20,073 nt of DNA from 2-01-FULL-33-17 sp964474375 (GTDB lineage: Bacteria; Patescibacteriota; Minisyncoccia; Phycocordibacterales; UBA9973), in contig CAYYSG010000013.1 in NCBI GenBank assembly GCA_964474375.1, positions 1 through 20,073 of the forward strand, read 5' to 3'. Shown here in pieces: positions 1 through 6,172 of this stretch (positions are counted from its first letter, which is position 1; the number at the start of each line of letters is the position of its first letter). The translations under genes and the position numbers were made by a program. The notes under the pieces were generated by a model. That model was not told the origin of the DNA, made no database searches, and saw nothing but the letters and a program-made list of their open reading frames with translations.

Positions 1-2
1 GT

Positions 3-1088
3 AATTTGGTTAAAAACTTTAAAAATTACAGCAAAATACTACCCAAAGAAACTAATCTTATGGCCGTAGTTAAAGCCAACGCTTATGGTCATGGTCAGGA
101 TATTGTAGTTGATACTTTGGTTAAAAATGGTTGCACCGACTTTGCGGTTTTTGAAATGAGTGACGCTGTTTCTATAAAAGAAAAACATAAAGATGTAGAT
201 GTATTAGTCTTGAACCAAATATATTTGGACCAAATCGACACAGCGATAAAATACAATATCGACATAACTGTATCGTCTTTAGACTTGTTAAAACAAATTA
301 TCAAGAAGGACAACATACAGGATTTATTAGTCAATATTAAAATCGACACAGGATTATCACGCCAAGGTTTACAAACAAATGAGCTGCCGGACTTTATAAA
401 AATCTTGGACAATAATCAAGAATTAAATGTAGTCTCAATTTATACTCATTTAGTTGGGGCCGAAAGTCATAAATTCGACAAAATAACAAACAAGCAATTG
501 CATCTTCTATCAATATGGCAAAATAAACTAAACGAAAGTGGTTATTATCCTTTGGTTCATACATCAGCAACTTCGGGGTTTGTTATGAATCAAGAATCTG
601 GATTTGATATTGTGCGTAGCGGAATTGGTCTTTACGGGCTTTGGCCTAGTCTTGAGGTTAAAAATACCGCCACTAATTATTTGCCATTAAAGCCTATTTT
701 GACTTGGAAGGCTAAAATTATTCAGGTTAAGAATATCAAAAAAGGCGATGTTGTAGGCTATGATGCTACTTTTGTAGCCCCGCATGACATGACTGTAGCC
801 AGCGTGCCAGTAGGGTATTGGGATGGTTTGCCTCGATCACTGTCCAGCAAGGGCTATATGCTGGCAGGAGGCGTAAAATGCAAGATTTTAGGCAGGATTA
901 TGATGAACATGTGTGTTATAGATGTTAGTGGCGTAAAAGGCATTAAAATGGGCTCCGAGGTGGTTATAATTGGCCAGCAAAAGGCTAATGTAATTACTGC
1001 TGAAGAAATAGCCGATATTGCTGGGACTATTAACTATGAAATAGTCACCAGGATAAATCCACTCATAGATAGAATTGCAATAAAATAA
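3..1088 (+). CDS. alr: Alanine racemase, 5'-truncated by the window edge
   Basis: PLP-dependent racemase converting L- to D-alanine for the peptidoglycan stem peptide, cytoplasmic. The PLP-lysine motif VVKANAYGHG is close to the visible N-terminus, with the lysine 23 residues after a possible TTG at 6. The alanine racemase family normally has about 15 more residues before this point, and the frame stays open to the window edge, so the TTG is probably internal and the real start lies upstream. Other family marks are IDTGLSRQG, RSGIGLYG, the region GYDATF that should carry the catalytic tyrosine (Tyr252 counted from the TTG), PVGYWDGLPR, GRIMMN and the C-terminal TINYEIVTRI. It ends with TAA. 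The promoter of the next gene, rpmG, overlaps its 3' end. Identification is firm; only the true start is unknown. Confidence 0.95.
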   Translation, partial: NLVKNFKNYSKILPKETNLMAVVKANAYGHGQDIVVDTLVKNGCTDFAVFEMSDAVSIKEKHKDVDVLVLNQIYLDQIDTAIKYNIDITVSSLDLLKQIIKKDNIQDLLVNIKIDTGLSRQGLQTNELPDFIKILDNNQELNVVSIYTHLVGAESHKFDKITNKQLHLLSIWQNKLNESGYYPLVHTSATSGFVMNQESGFDIVRSGIGLYGLWPSLEVKNTATNYLPLKPILTWKAKIIQVKNIKKGDVVGYDATFVAPHDMTVASVPVGYWDGLPRSLSSKGYMLAGGVKCKILGRIMMNMCVIDVSGVKGIKMGSEVVIIGQQKANVITAEEIADIAGTINYEIVTRINPLIDRIAIK

Positions 1089-1103
1089 AGATTGTGCTAT
1101 AAT
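1075..1103 (+). promoter_or_regulatory. Sigma70-type promoter of rpmG
   Basis: The -35 TTGCAA (1075-1080), a 17-bp spacer and -10 TATAAT (1098-1103) form a near-consensus promoter. A TG one base upstream of the -10 makes it an extended -10. The -35 lies inside the last codons of alr. Expected transcription start is near 1110, about 23 nt before the rpmG ATG. Confidence 0.75.
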
Positions 1104-1132
1104 TACAAAGTAATCAATATAGATATAGATAT

Positions 1133-1288
1133 ATGCCACAGAAAGCCCTAGTTAAATTACAGAATAAAGAAACGAAAGAAGTTTATTTTACTCGCAAGAA
1201 TAAAAAAACTGTTACGAAAAAGCTTGAATTCAGCAAGTTCTCAAAGAAGCTACGTAAGCACGTTCTCTTTAAAGAAGTAAAGAAATAA
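1133..1288 (+). CDS. rpmG: 50S ribosomal protein L33
   Basis: A 51-residue basic protein of the large ribosomal subunit, starting MPQKALVKLQNKETKEVYFT and ending in a lysine-rich tail (HVLFKEVKK). Length, the KLxNKETxxVYFTRKNKK core and the LxFxKFSKKLRKHVLFKE end match the short bacterial L33 family, which binds near the ribosomal E site. No cysteine pairs are present, so this is a zinc-free form. It has its own promoter overlapping the end of alr and a terminator that starts at its stop codon, so it is probably a single-gene transcript. The start context is GATAT-ATG with no Shine-Dalgarno sequence. Confidence 0.93.
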   Translation: MPQKALVKLQNKETKEVYFTRKNKKTVTKKLEFSKFSKKLRKHVLFKEVKK

Positions 1289-1313
1289 AAATACCCCCGA
1301 AAGGGGTATTTTT
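1287..1313. terminator. Bidirectional terminator between rpmG and tRNA-Trp
   Basis: Perfect 11-bp stem AAAAATACCCC/GGGGTATTTTT with a 5-nt loop CGAAA and T-rich sequence on both strands. It overlaps the rpmG stop codon. It can end rpmG on the plus strand and tRNA-Trp (or miaA read-through) on the minus strand. Confidence 0.9.
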
Positions 1314-1329
1314 ATTTCTATTTTTCCTG

Positions 1330-1400
1330 CGGGCGATGGAGGAATCGGACCCCCACCAAAGGTTTTGGAGACCTTCGTTCTACCACTAAACTAATCGCCC
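1330..1400 (-). tRNA. tRNA-Trp (anticodon CCA)
   Basis: A 71-nt cloverleaf can be folded by eye: acceptor GGGCGAT/ATCGCCC, D arm GTT/AAC, anticodon stem AAGGT/ACCTT with loop CTCCAAA, T stem GGGGG/CCTCC with one G-T pair, discriminator G. The loop gives anticodon CCA. The 3' CCA is not encoded (CAG follows the discriminator), so a CCA-adding enzyme is needed. A36-A37-A38 in the loop is the recognition sequence of MiaA, encoded directly upstream on the same strand. Confidence 0.95.
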
Positions 1401-1409
1401 GTGTATTTA

Positions 1410-1418
1410 CTTATAACA
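1410..1418 (-). promoter_or_regulatory. Extended -10 promoter of tRNA-Trp
   Basis: On the minus strand TGt-TATAAG lies between miaA and tRNA-Trp. Transcription would start near 1403, three bases before the mature tRNA 5' end. No clear -35 is seen. The tRNA could also be made by read-through from miaA. Confidence 0.5.
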
Positions 1419-1422
1419 TAAA

Positions 1423-2337
1423 TTAAGACGAAAGAAAATCCAACACCAGTTTTTCAGCTGTTTTGGTTGATTCTTTAGGGTTACTCATATCAAGCCAATT
1501 AATTAGCTTGTTTCGTTTGAACCAAGTCATCTGCCTTTTTGCGTATTTTATAGTGTCCTGGTTGATACCGTTTATGCATGCAGTTTCATTTATTTTATTT
1601 TGAGCATATTCGGATAGCCATTTGTATTCCATACCAAAGCTGTACAAACGCTCGTAACTTAACCCAGAGTTATACAAGTCTTTAATTTCTTTAACCATAT
1701 GGGGCATTCTTTTGTTGGTTCGCTTTGTTATTTTTTCTTTTAGGGTTTCAGTTGGTAGTTTGAGACCAATAAACAAAGTTTCATAATTTAAAACAGGTTC
1801 CATGGATTCTGGTACAGTACCTAGTTCATTAATTATTTCTAGTGCTCGTATTAATCTGCGCTTGTTTTTACTGTCTATATTTTGGGCGCGGGCAGGGTCT
1901 TTCTTTTGTAATAATTCAAATAGTTCTGGCGCTGTTAGTTTTTCCAAATCCGCGCGTAACTCGGTATTGGGTTCTACTTCTGGAATTGTTTGTTTGTAAA
2001 CCAAATTATCAATATATAGTCCTGTGCCGCCACAAATAATCGGAATGATATTTTTATTATGTAAATCTTCAATTATTTTAGAAGCTGATTTTTTGTAGTC
2101 AGCCACGGTGTAGTCTGTATTTGGGTTAGCAATGGACAGCATATGATGAGTAACGCCATGCATTTCAGTAGTAGTTATTTTGGCACTGGTTATATCAAAC
2201 CCAGTGTAGACTTGGCGTGAATCAGCACTGATTATTTCAGCATTGATACCATGCTTTTGTAAATACATAGCCAAACTAACCGCCAAGTCACTCTTGCCGG
2301 CTCCGGTTTGGCCACAAACTACAATGCACTTGTTCAT
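1423..2337 (-). CDS. miaA: tRNA dimethylallyltransferase
   Basis: Transfers the dimethylallyl group from DMAPP to N6 of A37 in tRNAs reading UNN codons, stabilising codon-anticodon pairing. The 304-residue length is typical. The P-loop GQTGAGKS is at residues 9-16, followed by ISADSRQVYTGFDITSAK, the HHMLSI motif, GGTGLYIDNLV and the late KRQMTWFKRN, all family signatures. The start codon is 2 nt after the murA stop, so murA and miaA are likely co-transcribed; a weak AGG about 8 nt before the ATG is one of the few Shine-Dalgarno-like sequences in the window. Downstream on the same strand is tRNA-Trp, itself a predicted substrate, as is tRNA-Leu(CAA) further right. No anomalies. Confidence 0.95.
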   Translation of the reverse strand: MNKCIVVCGQTGAGKSDLAVSLAMYLQKHGINAEIISADSRQVYTGFDITSAKITTTEMHGVTHHMLSIANPNTDYTVADYKKSASKIIEDLHNKNIIPIICGGTGLYIDNLVYKQTIPEVEPNTELRADLEKLTAPELFELLQKKDPARAQNIDSKNKRRLIRALEIINELGTVPESMEPVLNYETLFIGLKLPTETLKEKITKRTNKRMPHMVKEIKDLYNSGLSYERLYSFGMEYKWLSEYAQNKINETACINGINQDTIKYAKRQMTWFKRNKLINWLDMSNPKESTKTAEKLVLDFLSS

Positions 2338-2339
2338 TG

Positions 2340-3866
2340 TTAACCTATGCTTTTTATTTGGCGCACGTCAGCACCAAGCTCACTTAACCTTTCAACCAGT
2401 CCTTCGTAACCACGGTTAATAGCGTACACATTACGCAATATTGATTTACCTTCGGCTGCCAGCATTGCTATTAGTATTATGGTCGCAGGGCGCAGTGCTG
2501 GTGGACATACTATTTGAGCTCCACGTAAATCTGTTCCACCTTCTACATATACGCGGTGCGGGTCAGCTAGCAGGACTTTGGCACCAAGCCTGTTTAGTTC
2601 GGTAAAATAGATTGCTCTATTTTCCCATGTCCAGTCGTGTACTAGCGTTGTACCTTCAGCTACGGCCGCAATAGGTACAAAGAAAGGCAAGTTGTCGTTA
2701 TTGATACCAGGAAAAGGCAGTGCGTGGATTTTGTCCGGCAATGCTTTTAGGCGACTTTCTTTTATTGTTATGTCTACTAAATCTACATGACCATTTTTGC
2801 CTTTGTATATTTTAGACATAGTGTATTTAAGACCCATTTTTTCCAGCTTTAGTAGTTCAAGTCTTAAAAATTCTATAGGACATCTTTTAATAGTTATGGA
2901 ACTATTTGTTACAATACCCGCCGCTAGGAAAAACATTGTTTCAATAGGGTCTTCACTGTTGTACCATTCTAATTCTTCATTTATTTCAGTAACACCACGG
3001 ACAGTTAGTGTAGTTGTACCAATGCCTTCTATTTGGACACCTAATCTTTGTAAGAAAAAACAAACATCTTGAACTTGATAATTCGGAGGTGCAAACCGGA
3101 TGATTGTTTGGCCGGGCACAAGAGCTGCAGTCATTAGTGCGTTGATAGCCGCCATGTCGGACGCTTCGTATAGTACTACTTCAGCATTTTTAATACCGTT
3201 ATTTTTAACTAAATAATTCTTAGCTTCGGATTTGATTTTGATACCAAATTTTTCCAACGCATAGCGATGTGCAGATATAGTACGTTCACCCATTTTACAG
3301 CCACCAGGGTTAGGTAAGCGGAATTCTTTCATTCTGTGGGCTAGTGGGGGGATAAGGTATAAATTCACACGAATACCACCGGCGATTTTTTCGTCGATGT
3401 TTTCAATATCAAATTTTTCCGGAGGAGTTATTTTAAGAATATGTTCACCGAGCCAATTTGTTTTTATGTCGATACTTTCAAAAACCTCAATAAACCTAAA
3501 AACTTCTTCAATACGTGGTACACCATGAATAGTAGTGGGCTTTTCGTTCAAAAGAGCTGCAGCCATTAGAGCCAATGCTCCATTTTTAGAATAATGTGTA
3601 GTGACTTCTCCTGATAGCTTTTTACCACCAACTATTTCAAAGTCATCAACTCGTGGAGCCAGCGTAATAAGACGCTCACCCAGCGTGTCGCTGATGCGCT
3701 CTAATTCTTTCGTGGTAAAGTTCTGGTCACCTTTTTCCATTCGGGCTACTGCCGGCTGGGAAGTGTCTAACATTTTAGCAAATGATGATTGTGTTAGTCC
3801 TTCACGTTCACGAATGGTTTTAATTAAATATCCAATATAACTTTGGAGCGATTTCTTTTTTCCCAT
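2340..3866 (-). CDS. murA: XRE-type HTH domain fused to UDP-GlcNAc 1-carboxyvinyltransferase (MurA)
   Basis: The C-terminal part is MurA, the first committed enzyme of peptidoglycan synthesis (PEP + UDP-GlcNAc). Visible residues: Lys94-Asn95 in SKNGAL, Arg166 in GGIRVN, the PEP-binding cysteine Cys190 in PGGCKMGER, and Arg459 in PPALRPATI. Residues 1-72 are an added XRE-like helix-turn-helix, with the helix pair REGLTQSSFAKMLDTSQPAV and the following ARMEKG, as in HigA/Cro-type DNA-binding domains. MurA alone is usually about 420 residues; this protein has 508. The usual FPTDMQAQ loop (catalytic Asp305 in E. coli) is replaced by FPGINNDNLPF, where Asp391 may take that role. The start leaves 34 bp to divergent murB, containing a 22-bp palindrome. 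It is followed after 2 nt by miaA. The enzyme assignment is strong by family motifs; DNA binding and autoregulation are inference. Confidence 0.92.
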   Translation of the reverse strand: MGKKKSLQSYIGYLIKTIREREGLTQSSFAKMLDTSQPAVARMEKGDQNFTTKELERISDTLGERLITLAPRVDDFEIVGGKKLSGEVTTHYSKNGALALMAAALLNEKPTTIHGVPRIEEVFRFIEVFESIDIKTNWLGEHILKITPPEKFDIENIDEKIAGGIRVNLYLIPPLAHRMKEFRLPNPGGCKMGERTISAHRYALEKFGIKIKSEAKNYLVKNNGIKNAEVVLYEASDMAAINALMTAALVPGQTIIRFAPPNYQVQDVCFFLQRLGVQIEGIGTTTLTVRGVTEINEELEWYNSEDPIETMFFLAAGIVTNSSITIKRCPIEFLRLELLKLEKMGLKYTMSKIYKGKNGHVDLVDITIKESRLKALPDKIHALPFPGINNDNLPFFVPIAAVAEGTTLVHDWTWENRAIYFTELNRLGAKVLLADPHRVYVEGGTDLRGAQIVCPPALRPATIILIAMLAAEGKSILRNVYAINRGYEGLVERLSELGADVRQIKSIG

Positions 3867-3872
3867 GGAAAT

Positions 3873-3894
3873 AATATATCATATATGATATATT
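3873..3894. promoter_or_regulatory. 22-bp perfect palindrome, putative operator and divergent promoter of murA/murB
   Basis: Half-site AATATATCATA followed by its exact reverse complement, centred between 3883 and 3884. The centre is the same distance (17.5 bp) from the murA and murB start codons. Each strand carries TATGAT, a -10-like hexamer, ending 11 nt before its start codon. No convincing -35 is seen for either direction. A dimer of an XRE domain, such as the one fused to MurA, is a natural candidate ligand. The sequence is AT-rich, so a cruciform or plain promoter role is also possible. Confidence 0.65.
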
Positions 3895-3900
3895 CTGTAT

Positions 3901-4917
3901 ATGGATTTACACAGTATGGTGATAAACTTAAAGCCCCTGAACACATTCGGAATCAGCGTCACAGCGCGTGTTTTTAGTATTAAAAATACGGTAAATTTAC
4001 TGGATTATTTTAATAAATTTGGTAAGAATAATTACTTTGTTCTAGGGGGCGGTTCTAATATTATTTTAGGCGAAACTGTTAAAAATAAAGACATCCTGAA
4101 AATCGAAATAATGGGCAAACAAATAGTCGATGAAGACGGTGATATTGTTTATGTAAAAATAGGTGCTGGTGAGAATTGGGACAATGTAGTTTCGTGGAGC
4201 ATTGAACAAGGTTTATCTGGAATAGAAGCATTGTCGGCTATTCCGGGCAATGCTGGAGCTACTCCGGTTCAAAATGTAGGAGCGTACGGTACAGAAATAA
4301 AAGACGTACTGGAGTCTGTTACAGCTTACGATACTACCAGTGATAAATTTGTAGTTATTAAAAATGAAGACTGCGGATTCGGCTATCGCACCAGCGTGTT
4401 TAAAAATCAACTAAAAGGCCAGTACATAATAACTGACATAATTTTAAAGCTTTCCACTAATTCACCCAAAATTCCGGACTACGATGCTGTTAAAAAATAT
4501 TTTATAGAAAATAAAATAGAAAACCCGACAGCTTTAGAAATTCGCAATGTAATTACTGACATAAGATGGAGCAAATTACCACACCCGGAAGAATTGGGTA
4601 ACTGTGGGTCTTTCTTTGAAAACCCTGTAGTTCTAGTATCAGTAGCAAATAGTCTAAAGGAAAAATTTATAGACATGCCAATTTATGATTTGGGTGGTGG
4701 TTTAGCTAAAATACCTGCTGGGTATTTGATTGAAAAATCTGGATTAAAGGGCTCGGATTTTGGAAATGTTGGAACATATGAAAAAAATGCACTAGTTTTA
4801 GTTAACAAAGGTAGTGCAACATATGAAGATGTTTTAAATACAAAGAAAGAAATAATTAATAAAGTTAAAAATAATTTTGATATAGAATTAAGAAGTGAAC
4901 CAGAGTTTGTTGAATAA
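3901..4917 (+). CDS. murB: UDP-N-acetylenolpyruvoylglucosamine reductase
   Basis: FAD- and NADPH-dependent reduction of the MurA product to UDP-MurNAc, cytoplasmic. Residues 46-55 FVLGGGSNII and 104-130 with SAIPGNAGATPVQNVGAYG form the FAD-binding signature. CGFGYRTSVFK (Arg163) belongs to type I MurB, Ser237 in NCGSFFENP is the proton-donor serine, PAGYLIEKSGLKG is conserved, and a glutamate in SEPEF (333-335) is the likely C-terminal catalytic residue. Length 338 matches the E. coli type (about 342). ATG 3901 was chosen; ATG 3916 (MVINLKPLNTFG) is also possible and would leave room for a longer leader. It is divergent from the XRE-murA fusion, with shared regulation expected. No Shine-Dalgarno sequence. 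Confidence 0.95.
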   Translation: MDLHSMVINLKPLNTFGISVTARVFSIKNTVNLLDYFNKFGKNNYFVLGGGSNIILGETVKNKDILKIEIMGKQIVDEDGDIVYVKIGAGENWDNVVSWSIEQGLSGIEALSAIPGNAGATPVQNVGAYGTEIKDVLESVTAYDTTSDKFVVIKNEDCGFGYRTSVFKNQLKGQYIITDIILKLSTNSPKIPDYDAVKKYFIENKIENPTALEIRNVITDIRWSKLPHPEELGNCGSFFENPVVLVSVANSLKEKFIDMPIYDLGGGLAKIPAGYLIEKSGLKGSDFGNVGTYEKNALVLVNKGSATYEDVLNTKKEIINKVKNNFDIELRSEPEFVE

Positions 4918-4938
4918 TTATACAAAAAATGTTATAAT
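4910..4938 (+). promoter_or_regulatory. Promoter of the unknown gene at 5004
   Basis: TTGAAT (4910-4915), 17-bp spacer, TATAAT (4933-4938) with an upstream TG giving an extended -10. The -35 overlaps the murB stop codon. Transcription from near 4945 would leave a leader of about 59 nt, unusually long for this window. Confidence 0.7.
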
Positions 4939-4963
4939 GAAACTCAATTTCAAAAATTAAATA

Positions 4964-4993
4964 AACAACATTAACTTAAATCAACAACATTAA
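4964..4993. repeat. 11-bp direct repeat in the leader of the gene at 5004
   Basis: AACAACATTAA occurs at 4964-4974 and 4983-4993, 19 bp apart, inside the predicted 5' leader. It could be a binding site in DNA or RNA, or chance in AT-rich sequence. Confidence 0.4.
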
Positions 4994-5003
4994 AAAATCG
5001 CGT

Positions 5004-5549
5004 ATGTGCAGTGAAATCGAAAACGTAATCAAACACTTGTCAGAAGACCTGGCTCTAAGTTCTTATTTAAAAATCGTAAGTTCCAAAGGAGCCCAATTGC
5101 CTCGTAAATTGAAAGGCGAAAATTCTTTTTATGTTTCTATCTTTTATAAGGGTAAGTTAATAAAAGAAAGACTCGTCTCTTCGTCACCTAAGGAAAACGG
5201 AGCTTCTTTTCCCGAAAGTATCTCGGATTTTATGAATAAATTTTATCAAGATTTTTTTGATAAAAATGATAAAATAAGTCCTTGCTCATTCAAGGGTAAA
5301 GATGAAACTTTTCTTTTACAAATAGGCTACACTTGTATTATTGTAAAAAATCACAATTTGGAAGCAGCCAGCGTGTTTGCTTACATTCTAGGTGCTTATT
5401 TTACTAATGATAAAGCTTCGTTAGGTAATACAGAAATTGGCTCCTATCATGATATTGTTGAATTGGCATCCAAGAACAATCATCAAGCTAGTTCTTACTT
5501 TAAGCAAAGAAACAGTGTAGCCTCTGCAAGTTTAGGCAATCACTACTAA
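5004..5549 (+). CDS. Unknown 181-residue protein
   Basis: I do not recognise this protein. It has no signal peptide or clear membrane helix, so it is probably cytoplasmic. It starts MCSEIENVIKHLSEDLALSS, has a short basic strand-rich stretch (SFYVSIFYKGKLIKERLVSS, about 41-60), a Phe/Asp/Lys-rich middle (80-96), and one moderately hydrophobic segment around residues 105-133 (FLLQIGYTCIIVKN, then AASVFAYILGAYF). The C-terminus is Ser/Asn/His-rich. It is supported as a real gene by its own near-consensus promoter and by a strong terminator shortly after the stop, making it a single-gene unit. The ATG is preceded by TCGCGT with no Shine-Dalgarno sequence. No function can be proposed. Confidence 0.8.
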   Translation: MCSEIENVIKHLSEDLALSSYLKIVSSKGAQLPRKLKGENSFYVSIFYKGKLIKERLVSSSPKENGASFPESISDFMNKFYQDFFDKNDKISPCSFKGKDETFLLQIGYTCIIVKNHNLEAASVFAYILGAYFTNDKASLGNTEIGSYHDIVELASKNNHQASSYFKQRNSVASASLGNHY

Positions 5550-5566
5550 ATCACATTAAACAAAAC

Positions 5567-5607
5567 AGCCGCATCATAGTTTATATACTAGATGCGGCTC
5601 TTTATTT
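5567..5607. terminator. Terminator between convergent genes
   Basis: 9-bp stem AGCCGCATC/GATGCGGCT, extended by an inner TAGT/ACTA pairing, followed by CTTTATTT on the plus strand and TGTTTTGTTT on the minus strand. It ends the unknown gene at 5004 and the small membrane protein gene on the other strand; its right edge touches the latter's stop codon. Confidence 0.85.
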
Positions 5608-5925
5608 AGTAGTGCCAATTTTCATCGTCTTCGCTAGGGTTGTAGTAATCTCTTTCATCTGTTTTTATTGATAGTAAAAAACAAATTGCTAAAAGAAAAT
5701 AATACCAAATTCTTCTTCTGAAAATGATTATTATTAGTAATCCAATAATAATTAATACTATTTTNNNNNNNNNNNNNNNNNNNNNNNNNNNNNNNNNNNN
5801 NNNNNNNNNNNNNNNNNNNNNNNNNNNNNNNNNNNNNNNNNNNNNNNNNNNNNNNNNNNNNNNNTTCTTCTTCTGAAAATGATTATTATTAGTAATCCAA
5901 TAATAATTAATACTATTTTTAACAT
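5606..5925 (-). CDS. Small two-helix membrane protein, interrupted by the scaffold gap
   Basis: The gene is split by 100 Ns and out of frame as written. If the duplicated 55-bp flanks are collapsed to one copy, a single 54-codon ORF appears: ATG at 5925, TAA at 5608-5606. The start reads MLKIVLIIIGLLIIIIFRRR and continues IWYYFLLAICFLLSIK, then an acidic tail DERDYYNPSEDDENWHY. That gives two hydrophobic segments joined by an Arg-Arg-Arg turn, which by the positive-inside rule would lie in the cytoplasm, with both termini outside. A near-consensus promoter lies just upstream and a terminator sits at the stop. No known family is recognised. Existence depends on the gap being an artefact, which the exact flanks support. 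Confidence 0.65.
5710..5764. repeat. Left copy of the 55-bp sequence flanking the N gap
   Basis: These 55 bp are identical to 5865-5919 on the other side of the gap, in the same orientation. Exactly 55 bp abutting both edges of a 100-N spacer is what a de Bruijn assembler with k=55 leaves when overlapping contig ends are scaffolded without merging. Confidence 0.95.
5765..5864. other. Scaffold gap of 100 N
   Basis: Exactly 100 unknown bases, a conventional placeholder length. Both flanks carry the same 55 bp, so little or no real sequence may be missing. The remainder of the stretch 5550-6006 holds a terminator, the small membrane protein gene, its promoter and the tRNA-Leu terminator. Confidence 0.98.
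5865..5919. repeat. Right copy of the 55-bp sequence flanking the N gap
   Basis: Identical to 5710-5764. Read on the minus strand, this copy continues the reading frame from the start codon at 5925, and the left copy continues into the rest of the same protein. Confidence 0.95.
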
Positions 5926-5941
5926 AAAAATGATTTTCTTT

Positions 5942-5970
5942 ATTCTAAAATATATATATTAGTATGTCAA
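5942..5970 (-). promoter_or_regulatory. Promoter of the small membrane protein gene
   Basis: Consensus -35 TTGACA (5970-5965), 17-bp spacer, -10 TAGAAT (5947-5942). Transcription would start near 5935, about 10 nt before the ATG at 5925. A promoter this close to consensus suggests good expression. Confidence 0.75.
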
Positions 5971-5974
5971 ATAT

Positions 5975-5997
5975 AAAAAACCAGAGTCGATCTCTGA
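5975..5997 (-). terminator. Terminator of tRNA-Leu
   Basis: On the minus strand a CAGAG/CTCTG stem with a 5-nt loop is followed by GTTTTTT. It separates tRNA-Leu from the promoter of the small membrane protein gene. Confidence 0.7.
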
Positions 5998-6006
5998 TTT
6001 TGTTTG

Positions 6007-6087
6007 TGCCCGGGGGGAGACTCGAACTCCCACCCCTTTCGAGACTCGATTTTGAGTCGAGCGCGGCTACCATTACGCCACCCGGGC
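6007..6087 (-). tRNA. tRNA-Leu (anticodon CAA)
   Basis: An 81-nt class II tRNA: acceptor GCCCGGG/CCCGGGC, D stem GCG/CGC, anticodon stem CTCGA/TCGAG with loop CTCAAAA, a 13-nt variable arm, T stem GGGAG/CTCCC with loop TTCGAGT, discriminator A. The anticodon CAA and the long variable arm fit leucine (UUG codons). CCA is not encoded. A36-A37-A38 makes it a predicted MiaA substrate. Confidence 0.95.
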
Positions 6088-6107
6088 AATTATTCACTTG
6101 TCCACAT

Positions 6108-6136
6108 ACTTTACACCGAAAGTGATTATTTTTCAA
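6108..6136 (-). promoter_or_regulatory. Promoter of tRNA-Leu
   Basis: On the minus strand TTGAAA (6136-6131), 17-bp spacer, TAAAGT (6113-6108). The start would be near 6101, about 14 nt before the tRNA. A 7-bp inverted repeat, TCCACAT (6101-6107) with ATGTGGA (6136-6142), brackets this promoter. Confidence 0.55.
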
Positions 6137-6157
6137 TGTGGAGCAATAATTCGTTTA

Positions 6158-6166
6158 TGATATAAT
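6158..6166 (+). promoter_or_regulatory. Extended -10 promoter of parB, leaderless
   Basis: TGa-TATAAT ends 6 nt before the parB ATG, so transcription should begin at or next to the A of the start codon. No clear -35 is seen at the usual distance. Confidence 0.65.
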
Positions 6167-6172
6167 TTATGC

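Noticed and set aside
5710..5919. A true tandem repeat across the N gap
   Set aside because: Exact abutment of 55-bp copies to a 100-N spacer and the restored ORF fit an assembly artefact better.
5945..6136. 63-codon minus-strand ORF
   Set aside because: It runs through the tRNA-Leu gene and its terminator; it is an accidental frame.
6098..6142. Possible replication origin next to parB (TTGTCCACA and a second TCCACA in inverted order)
   Set aside because: One near-match and one poor match to the DnaA box, no AT-rich unwinding region with repeats, and no dnaA gene nearby; the inverted repeat is mentioned with the tRNA-Leu promoter.
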